A stretch of DNA of 58,643 bases, taken from contig JBFMGF010000117.1 in NCBI GenBank assembly GCA_040752675.1, positions 1 to 58,643 of the forward strand, given 5' to 3'. Both the position numbers and the translations under genes were made by a program. Position 1 is the first letter of the stretch. Each line of letters begins with the position of its first letter. Positions 25,441 to 35,079 of this stretch are shown here, piece by piece. Under the pieces are notes generated by a model. The model was not told the DNA's origin and did not search any database. It saw only the letters and a list, made by a program, of their open reading frames with translations. This stretch comes from Acidobacteriota bacterium. GTDB taxonomy: Bacteria > Acidobacteriota > Polarisedimenticolia > JBFMGF01.

Positions 25441-25469
25441 TTGACGCAAGTAGATTTTTCATTTAAAAT
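25441..25469 (+). promoter_or_regulatory. Promoter of the moxR-bat operon
   Basis: TTGACG (25441-25446) and TAAAAT (25464-25469) are 17 bp apart, with about 55 nt of AT-rich leader before the AGGAGG (25519-25524) of moxR. Confidence 0.6.
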
Positions 25470-25529
25470 TTATAAAATTTCATTTTGCATCGATATTTTG
25501 GACGATATAAGGAAATTCAGGAGGTTTTG

Positions 25530-26516
25530 ATGGAATACGATATCACCGTCATCAGCAAGAAAGTGGAACAGGAATATCTCTTTGTCGAGAAGATCCTCTC
25601 GGAGGTGAGAAAGGTCATCGTCGGCCAGAAGTATCTCCTGGAGCGAGTCCTCGTCGGTATTCTGGCCAACGGCCACATCCTTCTAGAGGGTGTTCCCGGT
25701 CTGGCAAAGACCCTGTCCGCAAAGACATTCTCGGACTGCATCGACACGAAATTCAAGAGGATCCAGTTCACACCGGACCTTCTGCCAGCGGATCTGATCG
25801 GAACGCTTGTCTACAATCAGAAAGATGGGAGTTTCGCTCCTAGGAAGGGTCCCATCTTTACGAACATCCTCCTGGCGGATGAGATCAACAGGGCTCCGGC
25901 GAAGGTTCAATCGGCACTTCTGGAAGCCATGCAGGAGAGACAGGTGACGATAGGAAACACCACCTATCCGCTGGAAGAGCCGTTCATGGTTCTGGCCACG
26001 CAAAACCCGATCGAGCAGGAGGGAACTTACCCGCTTCCGGAAGCACAGGTCGACCGGTTTATGCTCAAGCTGAAGATCGATTATCCGGCCAAAGAGGAGG
26101 AGAAGGAAATCCTCGAGAGAATGACGGTGGGGACGATCCCGAAGGCAGGAAAGGTCATCAACCCTTCGGATATCATGAAAGCAAGGAAAGTAATCAGCGA
26201 GATTTACTGTGATGAGAAGATCAAGAACTACATCATCGACATTGTCTTTGCCACTAGAAGGCCCCGTGATTACAAGCTTGATATCGAAGAACTGGTCGAT
26301 TATGGAGCATCACCTCGCGCTTCCATCTACCTCACGGCTGCTGCCAAGGCTTATGCCTTCATCAGGGGAAGGGGATACGTAACCCCTGAAGATGTCAAGG
26401 CTATAGGGATGGATGTCCTGAGGCATAGGATCATCCTGAGCTACGAGGCGGAAGCCGAGGCCCTAACCCCGGATGAGATTGTACAGAGAGTCTTTGATGC
26501 TATAGACGTTCCGTAG
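25530..26516 (+). CDS. MoxR-family AAA+ ATPase
   Basis: A 328-residue AAA+ chaperone-like ATPase. Walker A is LEGVPGLAKTLSAKTF. Walker B is ILLADEINRAPAKVQSALLEAM, the family signature, followed by the conserved VLATQNPIEQEGTYPLPEAQ and DRFMLKLKIDYP. ATG at 25530 is chosen over an upstream TTG because a perfect AGGAGG sits 5 nt before it. MoxR proteins act with VWA-domain proteins to assemble or activate complexes, and here the VWA genes batA and batB follow in the same operon. It is 11 bp from the next gene. Confidence 0.93.
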   Translation: MEYDITVISKKVEQEYLFVEKILSEVRKVIVGQKYLLERVLVGILANGHILLEGVPGLAKTLSAKTFSDCIDTKFKRIQFTPDLLPADLIGTLVYNQKDGSFAPRKGPIFTNILLADEINRAPAKVQSALLEAMQERQVTIGNTTYPLEEPFMVLATQNPIEQEGTYPLPEAQVDRFMLKLKIDYPAKEEEKEILERMTVGTIPKAGKVINPSDIMKARKVISEIYCDEKIKNYIIDIVFATRRPRDYKLDIEELVDYGASPRASIYLTAAAKAYAFIRGRGYVTPEDVKAIGMDVLRHRIILSYEAEAEALTPDEIVQRVFDAIDVP

Positions 26517-26527
26517 GGAGATGCAAC

Positions 26528-27406
26528 TTGATTCCAAGAGAGGTGCTGCAGAAAGTTCGAAGGATCGAGATCAGGACGCGCAAGCTCGTCAACGAGTCAC
26601 TCGCAGGGGAATACCATTCAGTCTTCAAGGGAAGGGGGATGGAGTTCTCTGAGGTCAGGGAATATGCGCCAGGAGACGACATAAGAATCATCGACTGGAA
26701 CGTCACATCACGATTCGGTTACCCCTTCGTGAAGAGGTTTGTCGAGGAGAGGGAACTGACAGTCATGCTGATGGTAGATATGAGTGGCTCCGCGGAGTTC
26801 GGGACGGCGAAACATCTGAAGAGCGAAATAGCCATCGAGATCTGCGCGCTTCTTGCCTTCTCCGCCATCAGGAACAACGACAGAGTTGGGCTTCTTCTCT
26901 TTACAGACAGCATAGAGCGGTTCATCCCTCCGAAGAAGGGACGGCAACATGTGCTGCGCGTCATCCGGGAGCTTCTGTACTTCAAGCCGGAAGGAAAAGG
27001 GACGGATATCCCATGCGCTCTGGAGTACATGAACAGCGTCATCAAGAAGAGATCAATAGCCTTTCTCATTTCCGATTTCATCTCGCCGGATTTTCAGAAG
27101 GTCCTGAAGGTTGTTAACCGTAAACATGACGTCATCGCCATCTTTGTCTCCGATCCCCGGGAGGAAGCGATTCCTGACATCGGGCTTGCAAGGTTCGAGG
27201 ATGCGGAGACTGGAGTTTTCTTCCTGTTCGATACATCCCGAAGAGAGGCAAGGGAAGCTTTTTCCAGAGCCGCAGTAAAGAGGAAGGAAGAAGTCCGTTC
27301 TCTTTTCCGGTCTACAGGAGTTGATCTCCTCGAAGTGAGGACGGATCAGCCATACGATAAGACGCTGATAGGGTTTTTCAGAGAAAGAGCGAGGAGGTTT
27401 CGATAG
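26528..27406 (+). CDS. DUF58 domain protein
   Basis: A 292-residue soluble protein of the DUF58 family, the usual second gene of moxR-bat operons. It has the family motif GRGMEFSEVREYAPGDDIR followed by IDWNVTSR. A degenerate VWA-like fold with VDMSGSAEFGT (a DxSxS metal site, about residues 82-92) and SIAFLISDFISPDFQK follows. The start is TTG at 26528 after GGGAG. The family's role is thought to involve MoxR-dependent assembly of surface or periplasmic complexes, but no biochemical reaction is known. Confidence 0.87.
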   Translation: MIPREVLQKVRRIEIRTRKLVNESLAGEYHSVFKGRGMEFSEVREYAPGDDIRIIDWNVTSRFGYPFVKRFVEERELTVMLMVDMSGSAEFGTAKHLKSEIAIEICALLAFSAIRNNDRVGLLLFTDSIERFIPPKKGRQHVLRVIRELLYFKPEGKGTDIPCALEYMNSVIKKRSIAFLISDFISPDFQKVLKVVNRKHDVIAIFVSDPREEAIPDIGLARFEDAETGVFFLFDTSRREAREAFSRAAVKRKEEVRSLFRSTGVDLLEVRTDQPYDKTLIGFFRERARRFR

Positions 27407-28387
27407 GTGAAGAGATTCCTGATGATTGTTTTATCCTCCCTTCTTGTTTCATCTCTATCTCCTGTCATGACGAGTGCCTCGCCAGGGAAGGTCAGAGCCA
27501 GTCTGGAGCTTGAAAAGAAGGAGGCGACTGTAGGCGAGAAGGTAACTTCCAGATTGGTTTTAGAAGGTCCGGAAGGAATCCTCTTTGAAATCCAGAACCT
27601 GAAGGCTTCGCTGATACCCTTTTCCGTGGCAGACCTTCAGGAGAAAGCTGAGGAGAGGGTCGATGGGCGTATTCGTAAATCGGTCGTCTTTTCTATCGCC
27701 GCTTTTGAGACGGGAAGCCTGGAGGTTCCGGCAGTGGAGATTGCCTATTCCATCAAAGGCACAAAGGGATCGGTAAAGACAGAAAAGACAAGCCTGAATA
27801 TCAAGAGCGTCCTAAAGAGCGGTCAGGAAGAGATGGCGGATATAAAGGGGCCGTCAAGAATTCCTCCAGATTACTCGACTCTTCTCCTGATATTGCTTTT
27901 GCTCGCAGCTTCAGCCATAGCAGCTGCGCTCGTTTATTTATTAATCCGGCAATTCAAGAGAAGGAGGAAGATCGCTCCGCTTGAGGACATTTTTTCGAGA
28001 ATGCCGCCCCATGAATGGGCATATTCGGAGCTGGACAAGCTCCTCTCAGAAAGACTTCTGGAAAAAGGTCTGGTGAAAGATTTTTATGCAGCGCTCTCCG
28101 CTATCCTGAAGAAGTACCTTGAGGGAAGATACAGGATCAATGCCATGGAGCGGACGACGGAAGAGGTTACGGGGGCGATGTTCCTGGCAAAGATAGAGCG
28201 GGAGGTAAGAGGGGCTGCCGAATCAATTCTGAGAAGGTCCGACCTGGTCAAATTCGCGCGGCATCGTCCAGAGCATGATGAAAGCAAGGCGATAATTCAG
28301 GAGGTATATAGCTTCATCGATCGGACGAAACCTCGCTACGAAGAGGTTGATGAAGAGAAGATCGCAGCCGGAGGAGGTGGAACGTGA
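27407..28387 (+). CDS. Exported single-pass membrane protein of the bat operon (DUF4381/BatD-like)
   Basis: A 326-residue protein starting at GTG 27407, immediately after the previous stop. A signal peptide (about 1-25) is followed by an extracytoplasmic beta-rich domain (VRASLELEKKEATVGEKV...), a TM helix at about 163-187, and a cytoplasmic helical domain (WAYSELDKLLSERLLEKG...AALSAILKKYLEGRYRI). The last part resembles the C-terminal region of BatD-type proteins and the DUF4381 family. It overlaps batA by 4 bp. It probably spans the membrane to join the VWA proteins outside with MoxR inside. That is inference from context. Confidence 0.7.
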   Translation: MKRFLMIVLSSLLVSSLSPVMTSASPGKVRASLELEKKEATVGEKVTSRLVLEGPEGILFEIQNLKASLIPFSVADLQEKAEERVDGRIRKSVVFSIAAFETGSLEVPAVEIAYSIKGTKGSVKTEKTSLNIKSVLKSGQEEMADIKGPSRIPPDYSTLLLILLLLAASAIAAALVYLLIRQFKRRRKIAPLEDIFSRMPPHEWAYSELDKLLSERLLEKGLVKDFYAALSAILKKYLEGRYRINAMERTTEEVTGAMFLAKIEREVRGAAESILRRSDLVKFARHRPEHDESKAIIQEVYSFIDRTKPRYEEVDEEKIAAGGGGT

Positions 28388-29382
28388 GTTTCCGTTTTGT
28401 CAACCCGTTCTTCTTGCTCCTCCTCGCAGTGATTCCGCTTCTAATCTGGCGATACTATAAGATGAGGCAACGTTTGGATGGAAGCATAAGATTTTCTGCG
28501 GCCTCTCTCTTGAAGAGCATAAATCCCTCCTTTCTGGCTAAATACAGCTATATTCCGTTCTTGATGAGGATGGTGACGCTCGTCCTTCTCATCATCGCTT
28601 TTGCCAGGCCGCAAGCCGGAATGAGGGAAGAAGATATCCTGACCGAGGGAATTGAAATCTTCATTGTTCTCGATAACTCCGGCAGCATGAGAGCAGAGGA
28701 TTTCAAGCCAGAGAACAGGCTGGGAGCAGCCAGAGAAAAGGTGCGGAAGTTCATTGAGGGGAGGAAGAACGACCGGATCGGCCTTGTCATCTTTGCCGCC
28801 AAGAGCTACACGCGTTGCCCGCTCACGCTCGATTACATCGTTCTGAAAGATTTCCTCTCGAAGGTCGATTTCACCCCCAGGGAAGATGATGGTACTGCCA
28901 TCGGGATGGGGATAGCCACGGCAGTCAAGAGGCTGAAGGAATCCAGGGCAAAGAGCAAAGTCATAATCCTGCTGACTGATGGGAGGAACAACAGGGGGCA
29001 GATTACTCCGCAGACGGCAGCGGAATTGGCCAGGAATTCAAAGATTAGGATTTACACCATCGGGGTCGGGACGAAGGGTGAGGCTCCGTATCCGGTGGAT
29101 GATCCTATCCTTGGAAGAAGATATGTCATGCTTCCGGAGGAGATTCAGGAGAATGTCCTCATGGAGATCGCCGACAAGACGGGCGGGATGTACTTCCGGG
29201 CCACGGATCGAGATGCCCTTGGTGAGATTTTCTCCAGGATCGATTCCATGGAAAAAACGAGGATCGAGATGAAGGCCCATGTGAGCTATCGGGAACTCTT
29301 CTCCCATCTCTTTCTGCCTGCATGTTTGCTCTTTCTATCGGAGATGGTCCTCGTGGCATGGAAATTCAGCGGAGCTCCATAG
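28384..29382 (+). CDS. batA: VWA domain protein BatA
   Basis: A 332-residue protein starting at GTG 28384. TM helices lie near the N-terminus (about 8-20 and 58-76), a VWA domain covers about 88-290, and there is one TM at the C-terminus. The metal-ion-dependent adhesion site is complete: IFIVLDNSGSMRAEDF (DxSxS), the Thr in DDGTAIGMGIATAV, and the Asp in VIILLTDGRNNRG. BatA/BatB were first described in Bacteroides aerotolerance. They sit in the membrane with the VWA domain exposed and act with MoxR. A tandem paralogue of the next gene. Confidence 0.9.
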   Translation: MSFRFVNPFFLLLLAVIPLLIWRYYKMRQRLDGSIRFSAASLLKSINPSFLAKYSYIPFLMRMVTLVLLIIAFARPQAGMREEDILTEGIEIFIVLDNSGSMRAEDFKPENRLGAAREKVRKFIEGRKNDRIGLVIFAAKSYTRCPLTLDYIVLKDFLSKVDFTPREDDGTAIGMGIATAVKRLKESRAKSKVIILLTDGRNNRGQITPQTAAELARNSKIRIYTIGVGTKGEAPYPVDDPILGRRYVMLPEEIQENVLMEIADKTGGMYFRATDRDALGEIFSRIDSMEKTRIEMKAHVSYRELFSHLFLPACLLFLSEMVLVAWKFSGAP

Positions 29383-29391
29383 AGGTTGTCG

Positions 29392-30417
29392 ATGCGCTTT
29401 TCGAACGTCAGTTTTTTCTACTTCTTATATTTCATCCCGTTTGTGGCGTTGTTCCTATTCTGGAAGATCCTCCACACAAGAAGAACGCTTAAGCTTTTCG
29501 GCGAAGAGCCTCTTATCGGCCGGCTCACCGCTTCTTCAAGCATGAAGAAGAGGGTCGCAAAATCTGTTCTGCTGATCCTTACAATGATATTCTTCATCCT
29601 GACAGGGGCAGGCCCGCAGTGGGGGATGAGAATGGAATCGATCACAAGGAAAGGAGTGGATATCATCTTTGCCCTTGACGTTTCCCGGAGCATGCTTGCT
29701 GAAGATGTTAAACCGAATCGCCTCGAAATGGCGAAAAGGGAGATCGATGATATTTTGAAGAGGTTATCGGAGGATCGGATCTCGCTGATCGCCTTCTCCG
29801 GCGAGGCGTTCGTTCAGTGCCCGGCGACTCTTGACTATTCGACGTTTAAGCTCCTGCTGGATGCAGTCGATCCCGAGATAAGCCCGACGCCGGGGACGGA
29901 TTTCGGAAGAATGATAGATGAGGCACTCAAGCTTTTCCAGAAGGCGAAGGGAAAACACAGGGTGCTCGTAGTTCTTTCAGATGGAGAAGACCATGCCGAA
30001 GACTCACTGGAAGCGGTTAAAAGGGCTTACTCTCAGGGGATCATCATCCACACCATCGGGATCGGAACGGAAGAAGGTGTTCCCATCCCCCTGAGAAATG
30101 GAAGTGGAGAGATAGAGGGGTATAAAAAAGATAGCGAAGGGAAGATTGTTACCACGAGACTCAGCGAGTCATTTCTTCAGAAGATGGCGATTACGGCGGG
30201 CGGCATCTATGTCCGTGGCACCACTTCAGGAGAAGAAGTGAGAGAAATCACGAAGCTCGTCTCCGGGATGGAAAAAGAGGAGTTCTCTTCCATGATTCAC
30301 TCCATCTATGAAGAGCGATTTCAGTTTCCTCTTGCCGCCCTGATCCTCCTTCTAATCCTGGAGCATCTGATCACGACGAGGAAGAAAGAAACAAAAGCAT
30401 GGGTGGGGCGGCTATGA
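29392..30417 (+). CDS. batB: VWA domain protein BatB
   Basis: A 341-residue protein, second of the tandem VWA pair. N-terminal TM helices are at about 7-24 and 55-72. The VWA domain contains IIFALDVSRSMLAEDVKPN (DxSxS), TPGTDFGRMIDEAL and VLVVLSDGEDHAEDS, so its metal site is intact. A C-terminal TM lies near 315-335. ATG at 29392 is preferred over TTG at 29386 because AGAGG lies 6 nt upstream of it. Its last four bases overlap the start of batC (ATGA). Confidence 0.9.
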   Translation: MRFSNVSFFYFLYFIPFVALFLFWKILHTRRTLKLFGEEPLIGRLTASSSMKKRVAKSVLLILTMIFFILTGAGPQWGMRMESITRKGVDIIFALDVSRSMLAEDVKPNRLEMAKREIDDILKRLSEDRISLIAFSGEAFVQCPATLDYSTFKLLLDAVDPEISPTPGTDFGRMIDEALKLFQKAKGKHRVLVVLSDGEDHAEDSLEAVKRAYSQGIIIHTIGIGTEEGVPIPLRNGSGEIEGYKKDSEGKIVTTRLSESFLQKMAITAGGIYVRGTTSGEEVREITKLVSGMEKEEFSSMIHSIYEERFQFPLAALILLLILEHLITTRKKETKAWVGRL

Positions 30418-31157
30418 TGGTAATGAATTCAAGATTTAAGAAGTTCGATCAGGTGAAGATCCCTTATTCCTTGACCTTAGTCGCGCTAACCTTCCTCGCT
30501 ATCTTCGGGGTCGGGATTGGGGGTTCTGCGTATCGAAAGAATGAGGAGGGGAACGAGCTTTACAGGAAAGGGAAGTATGAGGAAGCCCTGAAAGCTTACA
30601 CGGAGGCTCAGCTTTCAGCCCCCGAATCTCCGGAATTGCATTACAATATAGGCAACGTTCTTTACAGAATGGGGAAATATTCCGAGGCCGCGGAAGCTTA
30701 TGCGAAAGCTCTTTTTTCGGAGAAGAAGGAACTCAAATCGTTCAGCCACTACAACAATGGAAATACAAAGTTCATGGGGGGAGACCTGAAGGGGGCGATT
30801 GAATCGTACATAGAATCTCTCAAGATAAATTCTGATGATCAGGATGCCAAGAAGAACCTCGAGCTTGCGCTGCTCAGGACGAAAGAGCAGCAGAAGCAAC
30901 AGAGGCAGAAAGAACAGGAAAAGCAGCAGGGCGGCCAGCAGGAGCAGAAAGAAGAAGAGAAAAAGCAGGATTCAGAGATGAAAGATTCCGAAAGATCACA
31001 ACAGCCCGGATCTCAGGATATGAAGCAGAAACAAGACCGGAAGAGCGAAGAAGAGAAGAGGCTCCTGGGAGCGATCGAAGAGCAGGAGAGAGAAGCCTTG
31101 AAAAAGTCGCTGCAGAAGATTAAGCAAGAAGAGAAAAAGATTGAGAAAGACTGGTAA
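30414..31157 (+). CDS. batC: TPR protein BatC with Gln/Glu/Lys-rich tail
   Basis: A protein of about 247 residues. One TM or signal helix lies near the N-terminus (SLTLVALTFLAIFGVGIGG), then three TPR units (GNELYRKGKYEEALKAYTEA, YNIGNVLYRMGKYSEAAEAY, and NNGNTKFMGGDLKGAIESY). The last ~85 residues are low-complexity Q/E/K-rich, presumably disordered or coiled-coil. ATG at 30414 overlaps the batB stop, and further in-frame ATGs follow at 30417 and 30423. TPRs probably dock other Bat proteins. No enzyme motif is present. Confidence 0.85.
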   Translation: MMVMNSRFKKFDQVKIPYSLTLVALTFLAIFGVGIGGSAYRKNEEGNELYRKGKYEEALKAYTEAQLSAPESPELHYNIGNVLYRMGKYSEAAEAYAKALFSEKKELKSFSHYNNGNTKFMGGDLKGAIESYIESLKINSDDQDAKKNLELALLRTKEQQKQQRQKEQEKQQGGQQEQKEEEKKQDSEMKDSERSQQPGSQDMKQKQDRKSEEEKRLLGAIEEQEREALKKSLQKIKQEEKKIEKDW

Positions 31158-31158
31158 G

Positions 31159-32976
31159 ATGAAACGCTTGCATTCATTCATCATACAGAGTCTAATCCTT
31201 TTTTTCTGGGCACTACACATCTTTCCGCAGGAGCTTTCCGTCTCCGCCAGAGTTGACAGCCAGAGGATCGGAGAGCAAGACCAGCTTCAGCTTACGGTTG
31301 AGATCAGCGGATCGGAGGCGGGAAGCGTGAAAGCGATATCTCTACCTCAAATGAAAAATCTGCGGGTTGTTGCAGGACCATCTGTATCCACGAGGTTCCA
31401 GTGGATTAACGGAGTATCATCATCATCGAAGAGCTTCACCTACATCCTTGTGCCAGATGGAAAGGGAGAGGCGGAGGTCCCATCGATAACAATCCCTTAC
31501 GGCGGGAGAAGCTTTAGAACAGAGCCGCTCAAGATCGAAGTCGTCGCCGGTAGCCAGAAGAGGAGAGAAATGCCACAACGGCCGGCCTGGCCCGATATAA
31601 CGGGAGAAGAGCAAATAAAAAGGGGGGCGGAGCCAGACCTCTTCGTCAGGGCCGTTCTCGATAAGAGCCGACTCTACCAGGGAGAGCAAGCAACGCTCTC
31701 ATACAGGGTTTATACAACGGTCCCGATCATTGATATTAATCTGGAGGAGATGCCCTCCTTTGAAGGATTCTGGGTCGAGGATTTGAAAGTCGATCCAGAA
31801 GCCACGAAGAGAATCGTCGAAGTAAACGGAAAGAGATACCATGAGTACACCATCATGAAAAAGGCTCTCTTCTCATCCGTTTCGGGAAAGAAGACGATCA
31901 AGCCCCTGACCTTTGCCATTTCCGTGAGATCCAGAAGCGACGATTTCTTTGAAAGCATCTTCTGGGACAGACCGATCAGGCTCTTCAAGAGTACTGAGAG
32001 TGTAACCATAGATGTCTCTCCGCTTCCGGAGAAGGGACGGCCAGACTCCTTTGGAGGTGCCGTAGGCGATTTCAGGATGAAGGTGGAAGCAGATCGAAGG
32101 GAATGCTCTGTCAGCGATGCCGTTGGGATCAAGGTCATGGTCGAGGGGGAAGGGAATCTGAAGGGGGTATCGCCCCCGATCGTCGCGGAAGCTCCGGATT
32201 TCAAGATCTATGAGCCAAAGGTTACAGACGAGGTGAGATTTCAGGGTGATAGGATGCAGAGCAGGAAGATATGGGACTACATCGTCATACCGCTTGCTCC
32301 GGGCGACCACACCCTCCCGGAATTCAATTTCAGTTTCTTCAAACCTTCAGGGAATGACTATGAAAAGCTTAAAAGTCAGGCCGCTCCTCTCAGCGTGAAG
32401 AAAGGCGTTGTGGGAGCCCCTTCTGTTGCGATCGTCCAGAAAGGTGATATCACTCCGCTGCGGCGAGATATCAATTTTATCAAGCCATTGAAGGGAGAGA
32501 TCGTGGATGCAGGGGCCGGAATCCACAGGTCATGGTGGTATTATTTTCTTCTTATTCTTCCCCTCGTTCTGATACCTGCCTGCGTTGCCCTGTCCCTGAG
32601 GAAGGAGAAGGTGCGACTGGACATCAGGATGACGAGGATAAAGAAGGCTTACCGCAGCGCATCGAAAGGGCTCAAGCGTGCAAGAAGGCTGATTGGTGGA
32701 GGGAATATGGATCTGGCTCTTCAGGAGATCTCCAGGTCGATGGTTGGATACGTGGCTGACAAATTCAACCAGTCCTCATCAGGGCTGACTTATGAAATGA
32801 TCGAAGAGTTGCTTGATTCCAGAAGAGTGGACAATGAAAAGATAAGAAGATTCATAACGACCCTTGAGAAATGCGATTATTCAAGATTCGCCTCGGGTAT
32901 GTCCAGTTCCGATCAAGCCGGAAATCTGATCAGCGATGCCGAAGCCTCTCTCGCGGAACTCGATAAGGCGCTTTGA
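31159..32976 (+). CDS. batD: BatD-like oxygen-tolerance protein
   Basis: A protein of about 605 residues. The signal peptide (MKRLHSFIIQSLILFFWALH) precedes a large extracytoplasmic region of repeated beta domains: SVSARVDSQRIGEQDQLQLT, the family's opening, and later ADRRECSVSDAVGIKVMVEG with GEGNLKGV. A single TM segment is seen near 465-487 (WWYYFLLILPLVLIPACVAL), followed by a cytoplasmic helical tail. ATG 31159 is chosen, 1 bp after the batC stop; a TTG at 31141 would add 6 residues. BatD occurs with BatA/B/C/E, and its molecular role is unknown. Confidence 0.88.
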   Translation: MKRLHSFIIQSLILFFWALHIFPQELSVSARVDSQRIGEQDQLQLTVEISGSEAGSVKAISLPQMKNLRVVAGPSVSTRFQWINGVSSSSKSFTYILVPDGKGEAEVPSITIPYGGRSFRTEPLKIEVVAGSQKRREMPQRPAWPDITGEEQIKRGAEPDLFVRAVLDKSRLYQGEQATLSYRVYTTVPIIDINLEEMPSFEGFWVEDLKVDPEATKRIVEVNGKRYHEYTIMKKALFSSVSGKKTIKPLTFAISVRSRSDDFFESIFWDRPIRLFKSTESVTIDVSPLPEKGRPDSFGGAVGDFRMKVEADRRECSVSDAVGIKVMVEGEGNLKGVSPPIVAEAPDFKIYEPKVTDEVRFQGDRMQSRKIWDYIVIPLAPGDHTLPEFNFSFFKPSGNDYEKLKSQAAPLSVKKGVVGAPSVAIVQKGDITPLRRDINFIKPLKGEIVDAGAGIHRSWWYYFLLILPLVLIPACVALSLRKEKVRLDIRMTRIKKAYRSASKGLKRARRLIGGGNMDLALQEISRSMVGYVADKFNQSSSGLTYEMIEELLDSRRVDNEKIRRFITTLEKCDYSRFASGMSSSDQAGNLISDAEASLAELDKAL

Positions 32977-33052
32977 AGGACTACAGGTAGTAGATGAATA
33001 GGAAGGTGATGTGCGATCTATCAATGAAAAAGATGAAGGGATTTCACTTAAG

Positions 33053-33817
33053 ATGAAAGCCATCAAGGTCATCATATCTTTATTAGTCTTGATGATAGCC
33101 ACATTGGCACGGTGCGGAACGGCTGATCTCCTGTTTCTGGAGGCTAATTCACACTACGAAAAGGGGAACTATGCAGATGCCGAGAGATTATATCGAAAGA
33201 TCCTGGATTACGGGATCAGAAACGAGGTTGTGTATTACAATCTGGGAAATGCCTGTTTTAAACAGAACAGGCTTGGAGAGGCAGTTCTTTTTTACGAGAA
33301 GGCTCTCAAGCTGAAGCCTGGTGATCTCGAGATAGAGGAAAATCTTGAGCTGGCTAATCTTTTAAAGTACGATCGCGTGGAAGAGCAGGAACCGTCGCCT
33401 CCCTTAAAGCTCATCCTCTGGTTTCATGACCTGATTCCTCTCAGCGGTCAGTTACTGGCATGTCTCGTCCTGTTCTATCTCCTTCTCATCTTGCTCGCTT
33501 TTCTGACCCTCCGGATGAGAAGAGCTCTTGACATCGATCTGATACTCTTTCCTACCATTGTCATCTTCCTGCTCCTGGCGATTCTTACTTTTTCTGCCGG
33601 AGTGAAGATCTATCATCTCGAAAAAATCTCTTACGGTATCGTTCTGAAAGAAAAAGTGGATGTAATGAGCGGTCCCGGAGAGACAAACGCCATCCTATTC
33701 CCGATCCATGAGGGGCTGAAAGTCAGGGTCCGGAACAGCAGGGATGCATGGTATCAGATCTCGCTACCTAACGGTCTCAATGGATGGATAAGGAAAGAGA
33801 CTATAGGGATCATCTGA
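33053..33817 (+). CDS. batE: BatE-like protein: TPR, two TM helices and SH3-like domain
   Basis: A protein of about 254 residues. An N-terminal signal or TM segment (MKAIKVIISLLVLMIATLA) is followed by TPRs (EANSHYEKGNYADAERLYRK, YYNLGNACFKQNRLGEAVLF), two TM helices (about 125-147 and 160-180), and a C-terminal bacterial SH3-like domain (GIVLKEKVDVMSGPGETNA...GLNGWIRKETIGII). ATG 33053 is preferred, since the preceding in-frame GTG at 33011 would add 14 polar residues before the signal sequence. It is the last gene of the operon, and the SH3 domain suggests a cell-wall or peptide-binding role. Confidence 0.85.
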   Translation: MKAIKVIISLLVLMIATLARCGTADLLFLEANSHYEKGNYADAERLYRKILDYGIRNEVVYYNLGNACFKQNRLGEAVLFYEKALKLKPGDLEIEENLELANLLKYDRVEEQEPSPPLKLILWFHDLIPLSGQLLACLVLFYLLLILLAFLTLRMRRALDIDLILFPTIVIFLLLAILTFSAGVKIYHLEKISYGIVLKEKVDVMSGPGETNAILFPIHEGLKVRVRNSRDAWYQISLPNGLNGWIRKETIGII

Positions 33818-33867
33818 GCCAGGAAAAGTCAGGCATATATGTCCATATTCCGTGTCCATTTATCAAG

Positions 33868-33897
33868 TTGACGGCATATTTTGGCGCGTAATATAAT
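33868..33897 (+). promoter_or_regulatory. Promoter of the acyl-CoA dehydrogenase operon
   Basis: TTGACG (33868-33873) and TATAAT (33892-33897) are 18 bp apart. Immediately downstream, TTCAA-AAA-TTGAA (33903-33915) is a small perfect dyad overlapping the expected start point, a plausible repressor site. Confidence 0.6.
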
Positions 33898-33939
33898 CTC
33901 AATTCAAAAATTGAAAAATCATTGGAAAAGGAGGTTGCT

Positions 33940-35079
33940 TTGGATTTCCGGTTTAAGGAAGATCAGGAAATGGTGCGCCGGATGGTGAGGGAATTTGCCA
34001 CTAACGAGATCCTCCCGAAGATCATAGCATACGATGAGAAACAGGAGTTCCCGCAAGAGATAGTCAAGAGGCTTGGGGAGCTCGGCGTTATGGGAGTCAT
34101 CTTCCCAAAAGAGTACGGTGGGACAGGGATGGGTTATGTCGAGTATGTGGCAATCATTGAAGAGCTCTCCAGGGTCGATGGTTCCATCGGGTTGACGGTT
34201 GCAGCTCATAACTCGCTCTGCTCGAACCATATCTTCATTTCTGGAAACGAAGAACAGAAGAAGAAATATCTCACGCCGCTTGCATCAGGAGAGAAGATTG
34301 GAGCATGGGGTCTGACGGAACCGACGGCCGGCAGCGATGCCGGGGGAACCAAGACCACGGCAGTGCGGGATGGGAACTCCTGGGTTCTGAATGGGACGAA
34401 GACATTCATCACGAACGCCACCGTGGCCGATATAGCAGTCGTCATCGCCGTTACGGACAAAAGCAAGGGGAAGAAGGGCATTTCTTCCTTCATCCTTGAA
34501 AAGGGGATGGATGGGTTCAAGACCGGAAAGAAAGAGAACAAGCTGGGGATGCGTTCGAGCGATACCGCCGAACTCATCATGGAAGACTGCCACATTCCAG
34601 CTGAGAACCTGCTCGGCGAGGAAGGAATGGGTTTCGTGGACTCACTCCGGGTTCTGGATGGAGGAAGGATCAGCATCGCGGCTCTCGCCAATGGCCTCGC
34701 ACTGGGGGCTTTTGAAGCATCGCTGAAGTATTCCAAGGAGCGTCAGCAGTTCGGAGAGCCCATATCCAATTTCCAGGCTATCCAGTGGATGCTTGCCGAT
34801 ATGGCGACGAAGATCGAAGCGGCGAGGCTTCTGACTTACATGGCCGCCGACATGAAGGATAGAGGAGAGGATATAAATAAACAATCGGCAATGGCAAAGC
34901 TCTATGCAGGTGATACCTGCGTCTGGGTTGCCGAGAGGGCCATCCAAATATTCGGCGGATATGGGTTCGTCAAGGATTATCCCGTCGAGAAGATTTACAG
35001 AGATGTAAAGCTGTGCACCATCGGCGAGGGGACATCCGAGATCCAGCGCATCGTCATTGCCAGGCAACTGCTCAAATAA
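33940..35079 (+). CDS. Acyl-CoA dehydrogenase
   Basis: A 379-residue FAD enzyme that introduces the alpha-beta double bond into acyl-CoA and passes electrons to ETF. The N-terminal domain starts [18 protein letters not shown]. The flavin-contact motif is [17 protein letters not shown], and [20 protein letters not shown] is the C-terminal family signature. The catalytic Glu is in [20 protein letters not shown], as in short-chain and butyryl-CoA dehydrogenases. TTG 33940 is chosen because a perfect AGGAGG ends 6 nt before it; an earlier TTG at 33922 would place that site inside the gene. No etfAB lies in the window. It is probably co-expressed with meaB and the epimerase. Confidence 0.93.
   Translation: MDFRFKEDQEMVRRMVREFATNEILPKIIAYDEKQEFPQEIVKRLGELGVMGVIFPKEYGGTGMGYVEYVAIIEELSRVDGSIGLTVAAHNSLCSNHIFISGNEEQKKKYLTPLASGEKIGAWGLTEPTAGSDAGGTKTTAVRDGNSWVLNGTKTFITNATVADIAVVIAVTDKSKGKKGISSFILEKGMDGFKTGKKENKLGMRSSDTAELIMEDCHIPAENLLGEEGMGFVDSLRVLDGGRISIAALANGLALGAFEASLKYSKERQQFGEPISNFQAIQWMLADMATKIEAARLLTYMAADMKDRGEDINKQSAMAKLYAGDTCVWVAERAIQIFGGYGFVKDYPVEKIYRDVKLCTIGEGTSEIQRIVIARQLLK

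Larger units (their letters stand above)
25210..25529. other. 320-bp divergent intergenic region, chemosensory and moxR/bat operons
   Basis: No gene is supported here. A 79-codon open frame on the minus strand contains the receptor promoter and has no recognisable product. The region holds one promoter for each flanking operon, and between them I see nothing else distinctive. Confidence 0.6.

Noticed and set aside
25210-25449. 79-codon minus-strand open frame just upstream of the receptor gene
   Set aside because: It contains the likely operon promoter (25306-25335), has no recognisable motif and lies in divergent intergenic DNA.
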